Shown: one piece after another, positions 19,053 through 28,056 of the stretch | Position numbering within the stretch: the first letter of the stretch is position 1 | Layout: the number at the start of each line of letters is the position of its first letter | DNA from: Anaerotignum propionicum DSM 1682 | Lineage (GTDB): Bacteria; Bacillota; Clostridia; Lachnospirales; Anaerotignaceae | DNA: 64,000 nt | Assembly (NCBI RefSeq): GCF_001561955.1 | Contig: NZ_CP014223.1 | Coordinates: 1,674,001 to 1,738,000 of the forward strand | Direction: 5' to 3' | The notes under the pieces: model-generated | What the model saw: only the letters and a program-made list of their open reading frames with translations | Told to the model about the DNA's origin: nothing | The model's database searches: none | Position numbers and translations under genes: made by a program

Positions 19053-19851
19053 CAATTCCACCTCCTAATGTACCAAATGTCACCGATCTTTGAGGTGTTC
19101 TTGGCGTTGAAAATCCTATTTCCTCAGGTGAGTTCCCTAATTCCTGCCTAATAATTTGGTTGACAAGAGCTTCACATGTACGTCCCTGACATAACCCCAT
19201 TCCCGCTCTTGTACGCAATTTGACACCCGTAATATCCGTTGCGCCTTGTCGAATCGCCTCTCTTATCTCTCCAGCCGTAATTTCTTCACAGCGGCAAACC
19301 ATTACATCATCACCTAATTTTACAGACAAACCTTCTTTTTTGCTTAATTGCTGTTGTCTGTCACGGTAAATACTTCTTACTTCGTCAACACATGCAACGG
19401 GTACTTCCAAGGTAATAACGGTAGTTTTATCCGCCTTTTGTGTATTTGCAATTTTAAGAATTTTACCGTCGCAGACATGCCTTCCACCTCTATCTGCTGC
19501 TTTAACAATGTCATTTACTTTAAAAGAATGATTGTATTCATAAGGAAAACTAACTTTTCCAACGCTGTCGGAATAGGATTTATCCAGCACAAATATTGCA
19601 AGACCTGAACAAGCAGACACACAAGTGGTGCAGCCATTACATTTTTCCACATCTATGTTGGGAAGATTTGAAATGTTCTCTCCAATATGAATTGCTTTAA
19701 AGGGGCACGCAGTTTCACATGGGTTGCAAGGAATATCCTGAACACATTCAGCCACTGCTACAGGGCCTTTCTTCATTCTTTCTTCAGATGGGTAGCGTCC
19801 CATTTCTACTAAATCTGCTTTTGTCAGAACGCCAGTTTCTTTCAACTTCAT
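19045..19851 (-). CDS. Iron-sulfur subunit: two [4Fe-4S] motifs plus BFD-like [2Fe-2S] domain
   Basis: 268 residues. Residues 36-85 hold a ferredoxin-like pair, CNPCETACPF and CNGCTTCVSAC. A BFD-like domain follows at about 190-240 (CRCEEIT, then GMGLCQGRTC). This combination links flavoprotein subunits of HcnABC-type dehydrogenases to an acceptor. The gene overlaps the start of the DadA-like gene by eight bases and begins 13 bp after the FAD subunit gene, so translation is probably coupled. In many homologues the BFD domain is fused to another subunit; here it is joined to a ferredoxin. Confidence 0.88.
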   Translation of the reverse strand: MKLKETGVLTKADLVEMGRYPSEERMKKGPVAVAECVQDIPCNPCETACPFKAIHIGENISNLPNIDVEKCNGCTTCVSACSGLAIFVLDKSYSDSVGKVSFPYEYNHSFKVNDIVKAADRGGRHVCDGKILKIANTQKADKTTVITLEVPVACVDEVRSIYRDRQQQLSKKEGLSVKLGDDVMVCRCEEITAGEIREAIRQGATDITGVKLRTRAGMGLCQGRTCEALVNQIIRQELGNSPEEIGFSTPRTPQRSVTFGTLGGGIDE

Positions 19852-19863
19852 TCGTTCATCACC

Positions 19864-20979
19864 TTAACCTTCCATTACTTTTTTGTACTCGAGTAACTGT
19901 CTTTCTTTTGCTGCTGTACGCTCTGCACCATGGGCACCCTCACGCAACCCAGCTAATCGTCCCCATGCATCTTTTTTCATTTGTTCTGCCTTTTCTTCTT
20001 CCAAATATCCTAAAGCTTGTGCAATGGCAATACCGCAGACTTTTCCTTCTTCAATTGCAGTGTTAGCCTCTTCCACACCGGAAGCATCACCAGCAACATA
20101 AATATCCTTCGTTGTCGTTTCCATGCTGTAATTATGGCATGGTGCCCATCCGCCTAAGAATCTATCATTCATCAAATGACAGTTACTCATATAGCTCATC
20201 CCGATTAACGGCTTTAAACCTGCACCAATGGCAATTGTATCAATATCCAAGGTGATCTCTGTCCCTGGTTCTGTTGACCAATCGGGATTTACTTTAGCAA
20301 TAATTGCTCTATTCACTCTCTCATCGCCACTAGCCTCTACAATTGTATAGCCGGTGTAAATAGGAATCCCTTCTCTTGTCAGCTTAGAAGCATGCACCGC
20401 ATAGCCGTTAATTTTCGGCTGCGCTTCTACAATACCTACAATCTCAGCTCCTGCTTGCATCAACTGATAGGAAACTATTAATCCAACATTTCCTGAACCA
20501 ATCATGAGAACCTTTTTTCCCGGAAGAACTCTATGGAAATTAACCATGGTTTGTGCTGCACCGGCACCCATTACTCCTGGTAATGTCCAACCGGGAAAAC
20601 GTACTGCATTTTCCGACGCCCCCGTTGCAATCACAATTTTTTTTGCCTGAATTTTTTCTAGCTTATGCTCTGTAAGATTTTTTTTCACATCCACTGCAAC
20701 AATATTGCCTTTGTACATACCAATAGCTAGACTATCAAGCCAAATTTCCACGCCAAGTTTCTCGCAGCGTTCAAGCAATTCCTGCCCTATATTCATACCT
20801 CTAATCCCTGCACGGTGCATACTCGACCCAAAAAATTTATGTATTTGCTTAAAAAGCTGCCCCCCGGCCTTCTCATTTGCATCTACAATGATAACCTTGA
20901 CACCCGCCTCGGCCGCTTCAATCGCTGCTGAAAGTCCAGCCGGGCCGCCACCTATCACAAGCAATTCGCACTGTTTCAT
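19864..20979 (-). CDS. NAD(P)/FAD-dependent oxidoreductase subunit (HcnB type)
   Basis: 371 residues with two dinucleotide-binding folds: an N-terminal FAD site (LLVIGGGPAGLSAAIEAAEA) and an internal GSGNVGLIVSYQL near residue 165. The C-terminus lacks the BFD [2Fe-2S] region often fused to HcnB, which is instead on the next gene. A CPxC redox disulfide is absent, so it is not a thioredoxin-reductase-type enzyme. It overlaps the upstream small Fe-S gene by four bases (ATGA). It should pass electrons from the DadA-like subunit to the Fe-S subunits. Confidence 0.88.
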   Translation of the reverse strand: MKQCELLVIGGGPAGLSAAIEAAEAGVKVIIVDANEKAGGQLFKQIHKFFGSSMHRAGIRGMNIGQELLERCEKLGVEIWLDSLAIGMYKGNIVAVDVKKNLTEHKLEKIQAKKIVIATGASENAVRFPGWTLPGVMGAGAAQTMVNFHRVLPGKKVLMIGSGNVGLIVSYQLMQAGAEIVGIVEAQPKINGYAVHASKLTREGIPIYTGYTIVEASGDERVNRAIIAKVNPDWSTEPGTEITLDIDTIAIGAGLKPLIGMSYMSNCHLMNDRFLGGWAPCHNYSMETTTKDIYVAGDASGVEEANTAIEEGKVCGIAIAQALGYLEEEKAEQMKKDAWGRLAGLREGAHGAERTAAKERQLLEYKKVMEG

Positions 20980-21293
20980 TTGTCACCCCTCCAGCTCCCT
21001 AAACCTTCTTGAACATCCACGGTCATTCCTTCTTCTACCGGAGTAATACAAGTCCGCACACCAGGAATTCCATTTACGACCATCATACAATCTGTGCATT
21101 GGCCTATTCCGCAGAAAATACCTCTTGGCTCATGTTTTTTTGTTGTATACCGATTCACAATAATGCCTTCCGCTAACAACGCTGCCAAAATCATTTCGCC
21201 TTTTTTTGCTTTCATAGGTTTTCCATTTACAATAATGTTTACCCATTCAATATCCTGCATTTCACCTAAAACAGGATGTGATACTACTCTCAT
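20976..21293 (-). CDS. Small [2Fe-2S] ferredoxin subunit (HcnA type)
   Basis: 105 residues from the ATG at 21293 (AAAGGAG seven bases upstream). Plant-type ferredoxin ligands are at Cys61, Cys66, Cys69 and Cys82 (CGIGQCTDC then RTC). It is the first of four consecutive subunit genes and overlaps the next by four bases. The size matches the gamma subunit of D-hydroxyproline dehydrogenase and the HcnA subunit of hydrogen cyanide synthase. No cyanide-related genes occur nearby. Confidence 0.88.
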   Translation of the reverse strand: MRVVSHPVLGEMQDIEWVNIIVNGKPMKAKKGEMILAALLAEGIIVNRYTTKKHEPRGIFCGIGQCTDCMMVVNGIPGVRTCITPVEEGMTVDVQEGLGSWRGDK

Positions 21294-21339
21294 AAAAAAA
21301 CTCCTTTCCAATGTTGCATTAATTTAATTGAAGGCAACA

Positions 21340-21395
21340 CCGCATATTTTCCGATTGTTCTTTACACACATATGTGAATACAAAGAATTATGCGG
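21340..21395 (-). other. Structured intercistronic hairpin
   Basis: Nested inverted repeats: CCGCATA/TATGCGG outside and TTCTTT/AAAGAA with CACATATGTG inside. It lies between the MetS-like gene and the dehydrogenase genes, without a following T run, so it may be an RNA processing or stability element separating transporter from enzyme expression. Confidence 0.5.
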
Positions 21396-21405
21396 CAACA
21401 CCTAA

Positions 21406-21519
21406 TTACTCGTCTGATTCCTTTTCCTTAGTGGTAAGGCATTTATAAACAAGAAATCCTGTACTTCCATAAAGCAATGTTACAATGCAAATTAAAGTGA
21501 TTATTGTACTCGTTGACAT
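21406..21519 (-). CDS. MetS-like small subunit of NSS transporter
   Basis: A 37-residue ORF with a perfect GAGGAGGT site. It has one membrane segment (about residues 5-25, IITLICIVTLLYGSTGFLVY) and a charged tail KEKESDE. It starts 29 bp after the NSS symporter stop. This size, topology and position match the small subunits (MetS / MaAIMP_sms) that accompany bacterial NSS importers such as MetP of Corynebacterium. Too short for most gene finders. Confidence 0.8.
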   Translation of the reverse strand: MSTSTIITLICIVTLLYGSTGFLVYKCLTTKEKESDE

Positions 21520-21548
21520 ACGTATTTACCTCCTCTGCTTTTAGCAGT

Positions 21549-22883
21549 TTATAAGAATGGGAATAATGAGTTAAGCATCATTACTAACATAATTGGAATA
21601 GCAACAAATTTTGTAAAATATGTATACCACTTACCAAGCTGAATATCACTTGTCGGGTTAAGGAATTCAGTTCTAATCCTTTCAATACCAAATACCCAGC
21701 CGAATACAATAGCACCAACACCTGCACTTACGATAAATACATAATTTCCCGATACCATGTTCCAGAAGTCAAAGAACTTCGTGCTGTAAACTGCGATAAC
21801 GGCTGCAATTATATTTAAACCGCCAAAAATAAATACTGTTTTAAGTCGTGACCAATTGAAACTGCTTACGAAGGAAGCTACGATTACCTCTAATTGCGCA
21901 ATAGCTGAAGTGATTCCCGCAAAGAATATTGCAACGAATACAAGTATTCCCATTAAAGCACCAGCTGGAAGAATTTCAAATAATGAAGGTAGTACAACGA
22001 AAATAAGCTTTGAGCCTGCTTCTGGGCTTAATCCCATAGCAACACACGCAGGAACAATAGCCATTCCGGCTAACATACCAACACATGTGTCGAAGAGTGA
22101 TACGGTCAACATATTTAATGTTACATCACTATTTTTACCAAGATGACTGCCATATACAAGAATACACCCAGCACCAACACCGATTGAGAAACAAGCCTGC
22201 CCCATAGCAGCAACCCACATATCAAAGCTGAGTAATTTTGAAAAGTCTGGTTTGAATAAGAATTCATAGCCTGCTTCAATATTGTCGATAAAGAAAACAC
22301 CGAATAAAATTGCAATTACTAAGAAAGCAATCATAAGAGGCATCATAATCTTACTTACGGCTTCAATACCATTTGCAACACCCTTGTATACGATATAGCT
22401 TGTAAAAAGTACAAGCACTACTACTATTACCGCAAGAAGAGGATAGTTAACAGTTAACTTATCATAAATTTCTACCGCGGGAACTGTTTTCCACATACTT
22501 GTTGCACTAGCAAAAACAAAATAAAGACTTGCTGCCACGATTGAAAAATAGAAAAAGTTCATTGAATAATAACCAAAAGAGAAAAGTCCGCCAACTGCCT
22601 TACCAGCTTTTTTGCTGTGCAGTGTATCAGAATATACATCAATCATACCTTTTCCAAAGCCTTTACCGATACCGCATTCCATGATTGCAAGCGGAGCAAC
22701 TACAACAACTACACAAAGCAAATAAGCAAGAACAAAAGCCCCACCACCATATGCACCTACCATATAAGGAAAACGCCATACATTACCCATACCAACACAC
22801 ATACCTGCCATTGACATTATGGCACCAAATCGGCCTGCATATTTTTCTTTTCCAACATTTGCATTTGAATTACTCACACACAT
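21549..22883 (-). CDS. Sodium-dependent amino acid symporter, NSS/SNF family
   Basis: 444 residues with 11-12 predicted membrane helices. The unwound helix 1 signature of LeuT-type carriers is clear: AGMCVGMGNVWRFPYMVGAYGGGAFV, residues about 26-50. It should import an amino acid with Na+. The ATG at 22883 is very close to the GGGG site; the GTG two codons on (22877) has better spacing and may be the real start. It leads the run that encodes the HcnABC-like dehydrogenase and associated enzymes, so it probably brings in their substrate. Confidence 0.93.
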   Translation of the reverse strand: MCVSNSNANVGKEKYAGRFGAIMSMAGMCVGMGNVWRFPYMVGAYGGGAFVLAYLLCVVVVVAPLAIMECGIGKGFGKGMIDVYSDTLHSKKAGKAVGGLFSFGYYSMNFFYFSIVAASLYFVFASATSMWKTVPAVEIYDKLTVNYPLLAVIVVVLVLFTSYIVYKGVANGIEAVSKIMMPLMIAFLVIAILFGVFFIDNIEAGYEFLFKPDFSKLLSFDMWVAAMGQACFSIGVGAGCILVYGSHLGKNSDVTLNMLTVSLFDTCVGMLAGMAIVPACVAMGLSPEAGSKLIFVVLPSLFEILPAGALMGILVFVAIFFAGITSAIAQLEVIVASFVSSFNWSRLKTVFIFGGLNIIAAVIAVYSTKFFDFWNMVSGNYVFIVSAGVGAIVFGWVFGIERIRTEFLNPTSDIQLGKWYTYFTKFVAIPIMLVMMLNSLFPFL

Positions 22884-22968
22884 TCCCCTTTCGATTTGAA
22901 CATTAAAAGTAAAATAGTTTTGCTTTTACATCAGGGTTTTCTAATCAATATTAGAAACTGTTTTGTTA

Positions 22969-22992
22969 CAGCATCCTGTTATCTTGATGCTG
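22969..22992. repeat. Inverted repeat upstream of the NSS operon
   Basis: Arms CAGCATC/GATGCTG separated by ten bases, about 90 bp upstream of the symporter start. No T run, so an operator is more likely than a terminator. Confidence 0.35.
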
Positions 22993-23037
22993 AAACTGGG
23001 AAATAACTTATTACGCTTCCATAAACCAGTAAATTAT

Positions 23038-23388
23038 CTATGCCGAAGAATTGCTCATATCGGGCAACTCATTCTTTATAAGCTTAAAATGTGCTTTTAC
23101 CATCCTAATTATTTTTTTACTTAATGATAAATGATAATTCTTATTAAAATTTCTGTATTTATCTATAAGAAATACCACTTTAAAATAATCTTGATTTTTA
23201 ACTAATTCAGTTGTATAATGAGTACGCTCATTCGACTGGGCAGTGAGAATAGGGCTGAGTGTTGCTTGTATGAGCCTTGCAGTGGTAATCATATTATGAG
23301 CTTCACTCATCCTTGCTTCTAAAAAACAAAATACCTGGTCTGTTGAACCAATCGTTGATTTAGAAACTTTAGATCCTTCGACATGCAA
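23038..23388 (-). pseudogene. Decayed flavin reductase domain
   Basis: The 116-residue frame lines up with the intact flavin reductase encoded at 24737-25198: NMITTARLIQATLSP against NFMTAAWITQVSFSP, and ERTHYTTELVKNQDYFKV against KSRYSADLIKKQGIFSV. The similarity ends near residue 75 and the last third is unrelated. Several FMN-contact positions have changed and the C-terminal half of the fold is missing. It is best read as the remnant of a duplicated flavin reductase gene. Confidence 0.7.
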
Positions 23389-23728
23389 ACAGATTCCTCC
23401 TCTCTAGTAAGTTTTTATATAATAAAACCAGATTTCTATGGGATTGCCCCATTTCGAATTACAAAAGACCCCCAAAAAAATATACAACAACATTTTATAT
23501 TCATTATGTTGTTTGTACAATATTTCTATTTGAAATCCAGTTATAATTATATCAAGCAAAAATATTTGGATAATTCGTACTGAAATAATGATTAACCTTG
23601 TTATTATTTTATAAATAATAAACACATATGTCCATATCTTATTTTGTCTTATACATTGCAAATATTGTTCAGTTGTTTTGATAAAAGAACAAATTGGTAA
23701 AACTATTCAGAGAGAGGGATACATTGCT
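23389..23728. other. AT-rich region upstream of the AraC gene
   Basis: 340 bp with no supported gene. Its right end holds one copy of the bipartite element described separately and the leader of the AraC-family regulator. Confidence 0.5.
23630..23671. promoter_or_regulatory. Bipartite element, copy A
   Basis: GTCCAT then, starting 26 bp after its first base, TTGCAAATATTGTTCA. The same arrangement occurs at 25259-25300 and 27937-27978. Copy A lies about 60 bp upstream of the AraC-family regulator and 240 bp upstream of the decayed flavin reductase. Confidence 0.6.
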
Positions 23729-24610
23729 ATGGAAGCTAAATACCTATCACATGATAATATTTATCCCACCAAAAAAAGATACACCTTGTTTATTTATGAT
23801 GACAAATATGAGTATGCTTATGGAAAACACCTGCAATATCATGATTTTTACGAAGTCCAATTGGTTCAAGCAAAAAATAATGATAAAAATGAGGTTCAGG
23901 GATATATAACTTTAGGAAATCAAGAATATCCACTATATAACAATAATTTAGTTTTGGTGAATCTCTTTGAGAAACATAAAATAGATATTACTAGTAAAAA
24001 TTGCTATCGATACTGCCTTGATATTTCACCAAATATTATACATTTTGCGTCTTCGCAAGAATCGAATCTTTTAAATATCTTCAGTAATAAAAATAATATT
24101 TATCCAATTAGGGAATTAAAGGACCATGAAGCAAATGCCCTTATTGCCCTATTTAAAAGCTTTCAAAGCGCAACCATTGAGAACGGTTTTGATATATTCG
24201 AAAAAGGATTGATACTTTTAATTCTTTCACATATATTTGATAATTATCATGATGATTTAGAATACAAAACTGCCAATTCCAAACACATGACACTAATTTT
24301 TGATATTATTCAATTTATTGATCTCAATATTGAAAATACAATTTCACTGGATTCATTGTCAAATGAGTTGCATTTTAGTACCTACTACTTATGTCATATT
24401 TTTAAAAAGTACACCGGTTTTACTTTAGGCAAATATATCATCGACAAGAAAATTGAAATTGCAAAAAAGATTTTGTTAACTCATGAAGCCGCAGATGTGG
24501 CAAAAACCATGGGGTTTGATAACTATAGCAATTTCTTCCGGGCTTTTAAAAAGACAACGGGCCTATCCCCATCGGAGTACAAAAAGATTTCTATGAAAAT
24601 AAACGAATAA
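23729..24610 (+). CDS. AraC-family transcriptional regulator
   Basis: 293 residues from the ATG at 23729, which has GAGAGGG ten bases upstream; a TTG 51 bases earlier is possible but has no ribosome site. The C-terminal 90 residues are the double helix-turn-helix of AraC/XylS proteins (LSNELHFSTYYLCHIFKKYTG, and MGFDNYSNFFRAFKKTTG with LSPSEYK). The N-terminal part is a cupin-like effector domain (KHLQYHDFYEVQLVQ near residues 32-46). A copy of the bipartite element lies just upstream, suggesting autoregulation and shared control with the flavin reductase and chemoreceptor genes. The effector is unknown. Confidence 0.93.
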   Translation: MEAKYLSHDNIYPTKKRYTLFIYDDKYEYAYGKHLQYHDFYEVQLVQAKNNDKNEVQGYITLGNQEYPLYNNNLVLVNLFEKHKIDITSKNCYRYCLDISPNIIHFASSQESNLLNIFSNKNNIYPIRELKDHEANALIALFKSFQSATIENGFDIFEKGLILLILSHIFDNYHDDLEYKTANSKHMTLIFDIIQFIDLNIENTISLDSLSNELHFSTYYLCHIFKKYTGFTLGKYIIDKKIEIAKKILLTHEAADVAKTMGFDNYSNFFRAFKKTTGLSPSEYKKISMKINE

Positions 24611-24646
24611 AAGAGGTGTTCCATAATGGAACACCTCTTTTATTTG
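24609..24646 (+). terminator. Terminator after the AraC gene
   Basis: Perfect hairpin AAAGAGGTGTTCCAT/ATGGAACACCTCTTT followed by a T-rich tract, starting at the stop codon. Confidence 0.93.
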
Positions 24647-24736
24647 TTTAAGTAAGGCTTATGTCTAAAGCTATATATTAATCGGACCTATCCGATTAAC
24701 TTCAATTACTGCATAACTTTTCCTACTATTTAAATA

Positions 24737-25198
24737 TTACCCAAAATAATCGGATGATACATACACTAGTGGCTCTTCTTGACCTACCTCTCCGTTCTCT
24801 ATTTCCGCTACAAACAGGAAATGATCGCCTGCATCAAATGTCTTAATTACTTTACACGTCATTTGTGCTGCACAGTTTCTTATAACTGGCAATCCTTCCT
24901 TGTTTAATTCGTAATTTACCCGTTCAGATTTATTTACATCTTTCCCTGACTGAAATCCACACACTTTAGCAACATCTTCTTGTCCTTTTGTTAATACAGA
25001 TACGCTAAATATTCCCTGCTTTTTAATTAAATCAGCGCTATAACGAGATTTATCAACAGAGACTGCAATTTTGCATGGAGAAAACGATACTTGTGTTATC
25101 CACGCTGCCGTCATAAAATTATAAGTATCTTTCATTTTTGTTCCAATGATATAAATCCCTTGCGATATCGTATTCATCAATTTTAATTTATTTGACAT
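24737..25198 (-). CDS. Flavin reductase (flavoredoxin-like) family protein
   Basis: 153 residues from the ATG at 25198 (AAGGG six bases upstream; the ATG at 25216 has no good site). The FMN-binding split-barrel pattern is visible: TAAWITQVSFSPCKIAVSVD, KSRYSADLIKKQGIFSVSVL and a C-terminal DHFLFVAEIENGEV. Such proteins bind FMN and reduce it with NAD(P)H or accept electrons from ferredoxin. A decayed relative lies on the other side of the AraC gene, so the locus once held two copies. The bipartite element sits 61 bp upstream. Confidence 0.88.
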   Translation of the reverse strand: MSNKLKLMNTISQGIYIIGTKMKDTYNFMTAAWITQVSFSPCKIAVSVDKSRYSADLIKKQGIFSVSVLTKGQEDVAKVCGFQSGKDVNKSERVNYELNKEGLPVIRNCAAQMTCKVIKTFDAGDHFLFVAEIENGEVGQEEPLVYVSSDYFG

Positions 25199-25258
25199 AT
25201 ACACCCTTCTTTCCATACACTGTATAAAATACTTTTTATTTTTATTCTACCTTTGTTT

Positions 25259-25300
25259 GTCTATAACTTTTTTTGCTCAAAAGATTGCAAATATTGCTTA
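25259..25300. promoter_or_regulatory. Bipartite element, copy C
   Basis: GTCTAT and, starting 26 bp after its first base, TTGCAAATATTGCTTA. Lies 61-102 bp upstream of the flavin reductase start, within an otherwise featureless 320-bp gap. Confidence 0.6.
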
Positions 25301-25519
25301 TCTTTCAATTAAACTGATTTATACATACCTAGTGTAATATAATTCACTTTATATTCAAGTAAAGTACATATGTGAAGACTACTCATATCGTATAGTATCA
25401 CACCTTCTGCAATACGCTGCGCTACAGAAATAGCTTTATAACATAAATATGTAACTTTGCGTAACTAGGCCAACAATCAATTCGGTTTCATCTAAACATG
25501 AATGCTGTGAATCTTTATA

Positions 25520-27625
25520 TCAATCATTAACATTATTGTTACTTATACCATTTTGAACATCTAAAAATTCTTCAGGCAAAACAAACTTATTTGACTCATC
25601 ATATAAAAGGGTAGCTTGTGCAGAAAGCTCTTCACTTGAAGCAGAACTTTGTTCTGCTGTAGCAGCATTCGTCTGAATAACGGAAGAAATTTGCCCAACG
25701 CCCTGATTTACCTGTTCAATAAAGCTTGCTTGCTCTCGCGTACCATTTTGTATTTCAACAATAACAGATTGAACCTTTTCGGTATGTATTGCTGCTTCCC
25801 GCAAAGCTTGAGCAGTAGATTCTGTTATTCCAGAACCATGACGAACTGCCTCCATTGATGATAAAATAAGCGCTTCTGTCTGTTTTGCGGCATCTGCAGA
25901 GCGTGCAGCAAGGCTTCTAACCTCTTCCGCAACAACAGCAAAACCTTTTCCTGCAGAACCCGCTCTTGCAGCCTCAACCGCTGCATTAAGCGCAAGTATA
26001 TTTGTTTGAAAAGCAATATCATCTATTGCCTTAATGATCTTTTGAATTTCTTTTGAGGAGTCATTAATCTCTTTCATAGAAGTAAGCATTTCTTCCATAT
26101 GATGATTGCTTTGTTCAACTTTTTTATTTGCCTCAACAATATAATCAGTTGCCAAAATAACTTTCTCCATATTATAATTGGCTTTATCAGAAATCTCTGC
26201 GATAGATGCTGAAAGCTCCTGAATCGAACTTGCCTGTTCTGTGGAACCAGCTGCAAGCTCCTGTGCAGCTGTAGAAATTTGAGAAGCACCGCTGTCTACC
26301 TGTTCTGCAGAATTCTGAATCTGTGAAAGTGTTTGGCTAAGAGATTTCGAAATCCCAATTAATCCTGTCTTGATTGCTTCAAATTCCCCTATATAATCCT
26401 GCTTAAGCTGAACCCTCATGTCTCCTTGAGCCATTGTACTCAGGACAAAAGTGATTTCTTTAATATAGTCAATATAACCTCTCAAACGTACAATAATTCT
26501 ATTAACCGATTCTGCTACCTGACCAACTTCATCATGAGATTCAACCTCTAATTTTACATCTAAATTTCCGTCTGCAATCTCATTAGCAACATCATTTAGT
26601 TTCTTAAGGGGAGATATTATACTTTTTCCCATTAAAAACAAAATCAAACATAAAACAATAAGGGCAAGCGTAAAAATTATAAGCATTGTTGTGTTTAATA
26701 CACTCATCGATTTGTTATATTCTTGTTCAGGGAGACCGGATATAACAGTCCAACCAGTATCTCCAACAATAGAAATATAGCCATGTACATGTTCGCCTTC
26801 CAAAGTATAATCAACAAAACCTTGGGTTCCTTTCGATAAAGCCTCAGAAATATCTTCGGAAATATCTAAATCCTTAATATTTTTGCCAAGATTACTTGAA
26901 TTAGGATGACAGAGAACTTTTCCATCTCGCGTTGTAAGTATAAAAAAACCGCTTTCTCCAATCTTATACTTATTAATAATGTTTTCCAATTTAGTTAGGC
27001 TAAAATCCGCACCTGCGAAACCAATTATTTCACGCCCACTACTATCAAAGACAGGTGCCATAATGCTTGTTACTTCTTCATTGGATGCTGCATCTGTATA
27101 AGGCTCTGTCATTATCAATGCCCTCGCCGCCATTGCATCCTTATACCAAGGACGTTCAGTAATTCGGAAAGTATCATCAGATAAAACTCCTCCTGACAAC
27201 ATATATGTACTGGAATCTATATCATTAACCCATACAGAAACTAATGCATCAGAATCTTTAAATATATTATCTAGAGTTTTTAAAACTTTATTGTAGCTTT
27301 CTGAAGTATTAAAGTGCTCTCCAACATTCGTCTCCTCAAGAATGTCAATAGTTTGCGTGCTGGCCGCTAAAGCCAAGGACATTTGCCTATATTTCAAAAA
27401 ATAGGTGTCAACTTGAGCCGTAGCAAGAATTGAAGATTTCTCCAAGTCAGTATTTGTCAGAGTTGAAACCGATTTGCCGACTACATTGGTAATAACAATT
27501 GCAACAACAATAAAACAAAGTGACATGGGTACACCAATTAAACTTAAAAATTTTGTTAAAAGACCTTTAATACCTATCCCGCCCCCATTTCTTTTTTCTT
27601 TCTTTTTACCAATCCTTCCAAACAT
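25520..27625 (-). CDS. Methyl-accepting chemotaxis protein, dCache amino-acid-sensor type
   Basis: 701 residues. Membrane segment one at about 30-48, an extracellular double Cache domain to about 310, membrane segment two at about 313-336, a HAMP domain, then a long signalling coiled coil with the hairpin tip [21 protein letters not shown]. The Cache domain carries the amino-acid-binding set of dCache_1AA receptors: Arg158-x-Trp160-Tyr161, Tyr176-x-Asp178 and Asp207. It should therefore steer the cell towards amino acids. The start has AGGGGG upstream. No other chemotaxis gene is nearby. A copy of the bipartite element lies about 310 bp upstream. Confidence 0.95.
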   Translation of the reverse strand: MFGRIGKKKEKRNGGGIGIKGLLTKFLSLIGVPMSLCFIVVAIVITNVVGKSVSTLTNTDLEKSSILATAQVDTYFLKYRQMSLALAASTQTIDILEETNVGEHFNTSESYNKVLKTLDNIFKDSDALVSVWVNDIDSSTYMLSGGVLSDDTFRITERPWYKDAMAARALIMTEPYTDAASNEEVTSIMAPVFDSSGREIIGFAGADFSLTKLENIINKYKIGESGFFILTTRDGKVLCHPNSSNLGKNIKDLDISEDISEALSKGTQGFVDYTLEGEHVHGYISIVGDTGWTVISGLPEQEYNKSMSVLNTTMLIIFTLALIVLCLILFLMGKSIISPLKKLNDVANEIADGNLDVKLEVESHDEVGQVAESVNRIIVRLRGYIDYIKEITFVLSTMAQGDMRVQLKQDYIGEFEAIKTGLIGISKSLSQTLSQIQNSAEQVDSGASQISTAAQELAAGSTEQASSIQELSASIAEISDKANYNMEKVILATDYIVEANKKVEQSNHHMEEMLTSMKEINDSSKEIQKIIKAIDDIAFQTNILALNAAVEAARAGSAGKGFAVVAEEVRSLAARSADAAKQTEALILSSMEAVRHGSGITESTAQALREAAIHTEKVQSVIVEIQNGTREQASFIEQVNQGVGQISSVIQTNAATAEQSSASSEELSAQATLLYDESNKFVLPEEFLDVQNGISNNNVND

Positions 27626-28056
27626 TAAAATCCCCCTCTTTTCCTTTGTAACTAAACAATCTTTTTAAAACTCTGTACTATATAAAAATAACTAATTATA
27701 ATTCAATTTCAACAGACCTTTCATTACGCGTACCGATAACCGAAAGAGGTTTTTTCAATATTTTAGTAATGAGCTCAATCATTTTGTATTAGTTCTAATT
27801 GATTTTCTAAATTCCCTAAAAAACTTTTTATAAAGGAGGTTGCTTTTTCATTGTTTTAGACTACATATTTGAGGCTTTTCACTATATCAAATTAAATCTT
27901 TTCTATAGTATATAGTATCTCCTAGCGCTTACATATGTCTATGTTATAAGTTGTCGTATATATTGCAAATATTGTTCATTTGTTCCTTCTTCCGAATAAT
28001 TTTTTCTCTTTTTCTGTCATCCAAAAAAATTAATAGGATGAATTTGTGTATTTATA
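27626..28056. other. Intergenic region upstream of the chemoreceptor
   Basis: 431 bp, AT-rich, with no gene. It holds copy B of the bipartite element; the chemoreceptor promoter should also lie here. Confidence 0.5.
27937..27978. promoter_or_regulatory. Bipartite element, copy B
   Basis: GTCTAT and, starting 26 bp after its first base, TTGCAAATATTGTTCA. Similarity to copy A extends outwards over about 55 bp, including CATATGTC at the left and TTGTT at the right. Confidence 0.6.
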
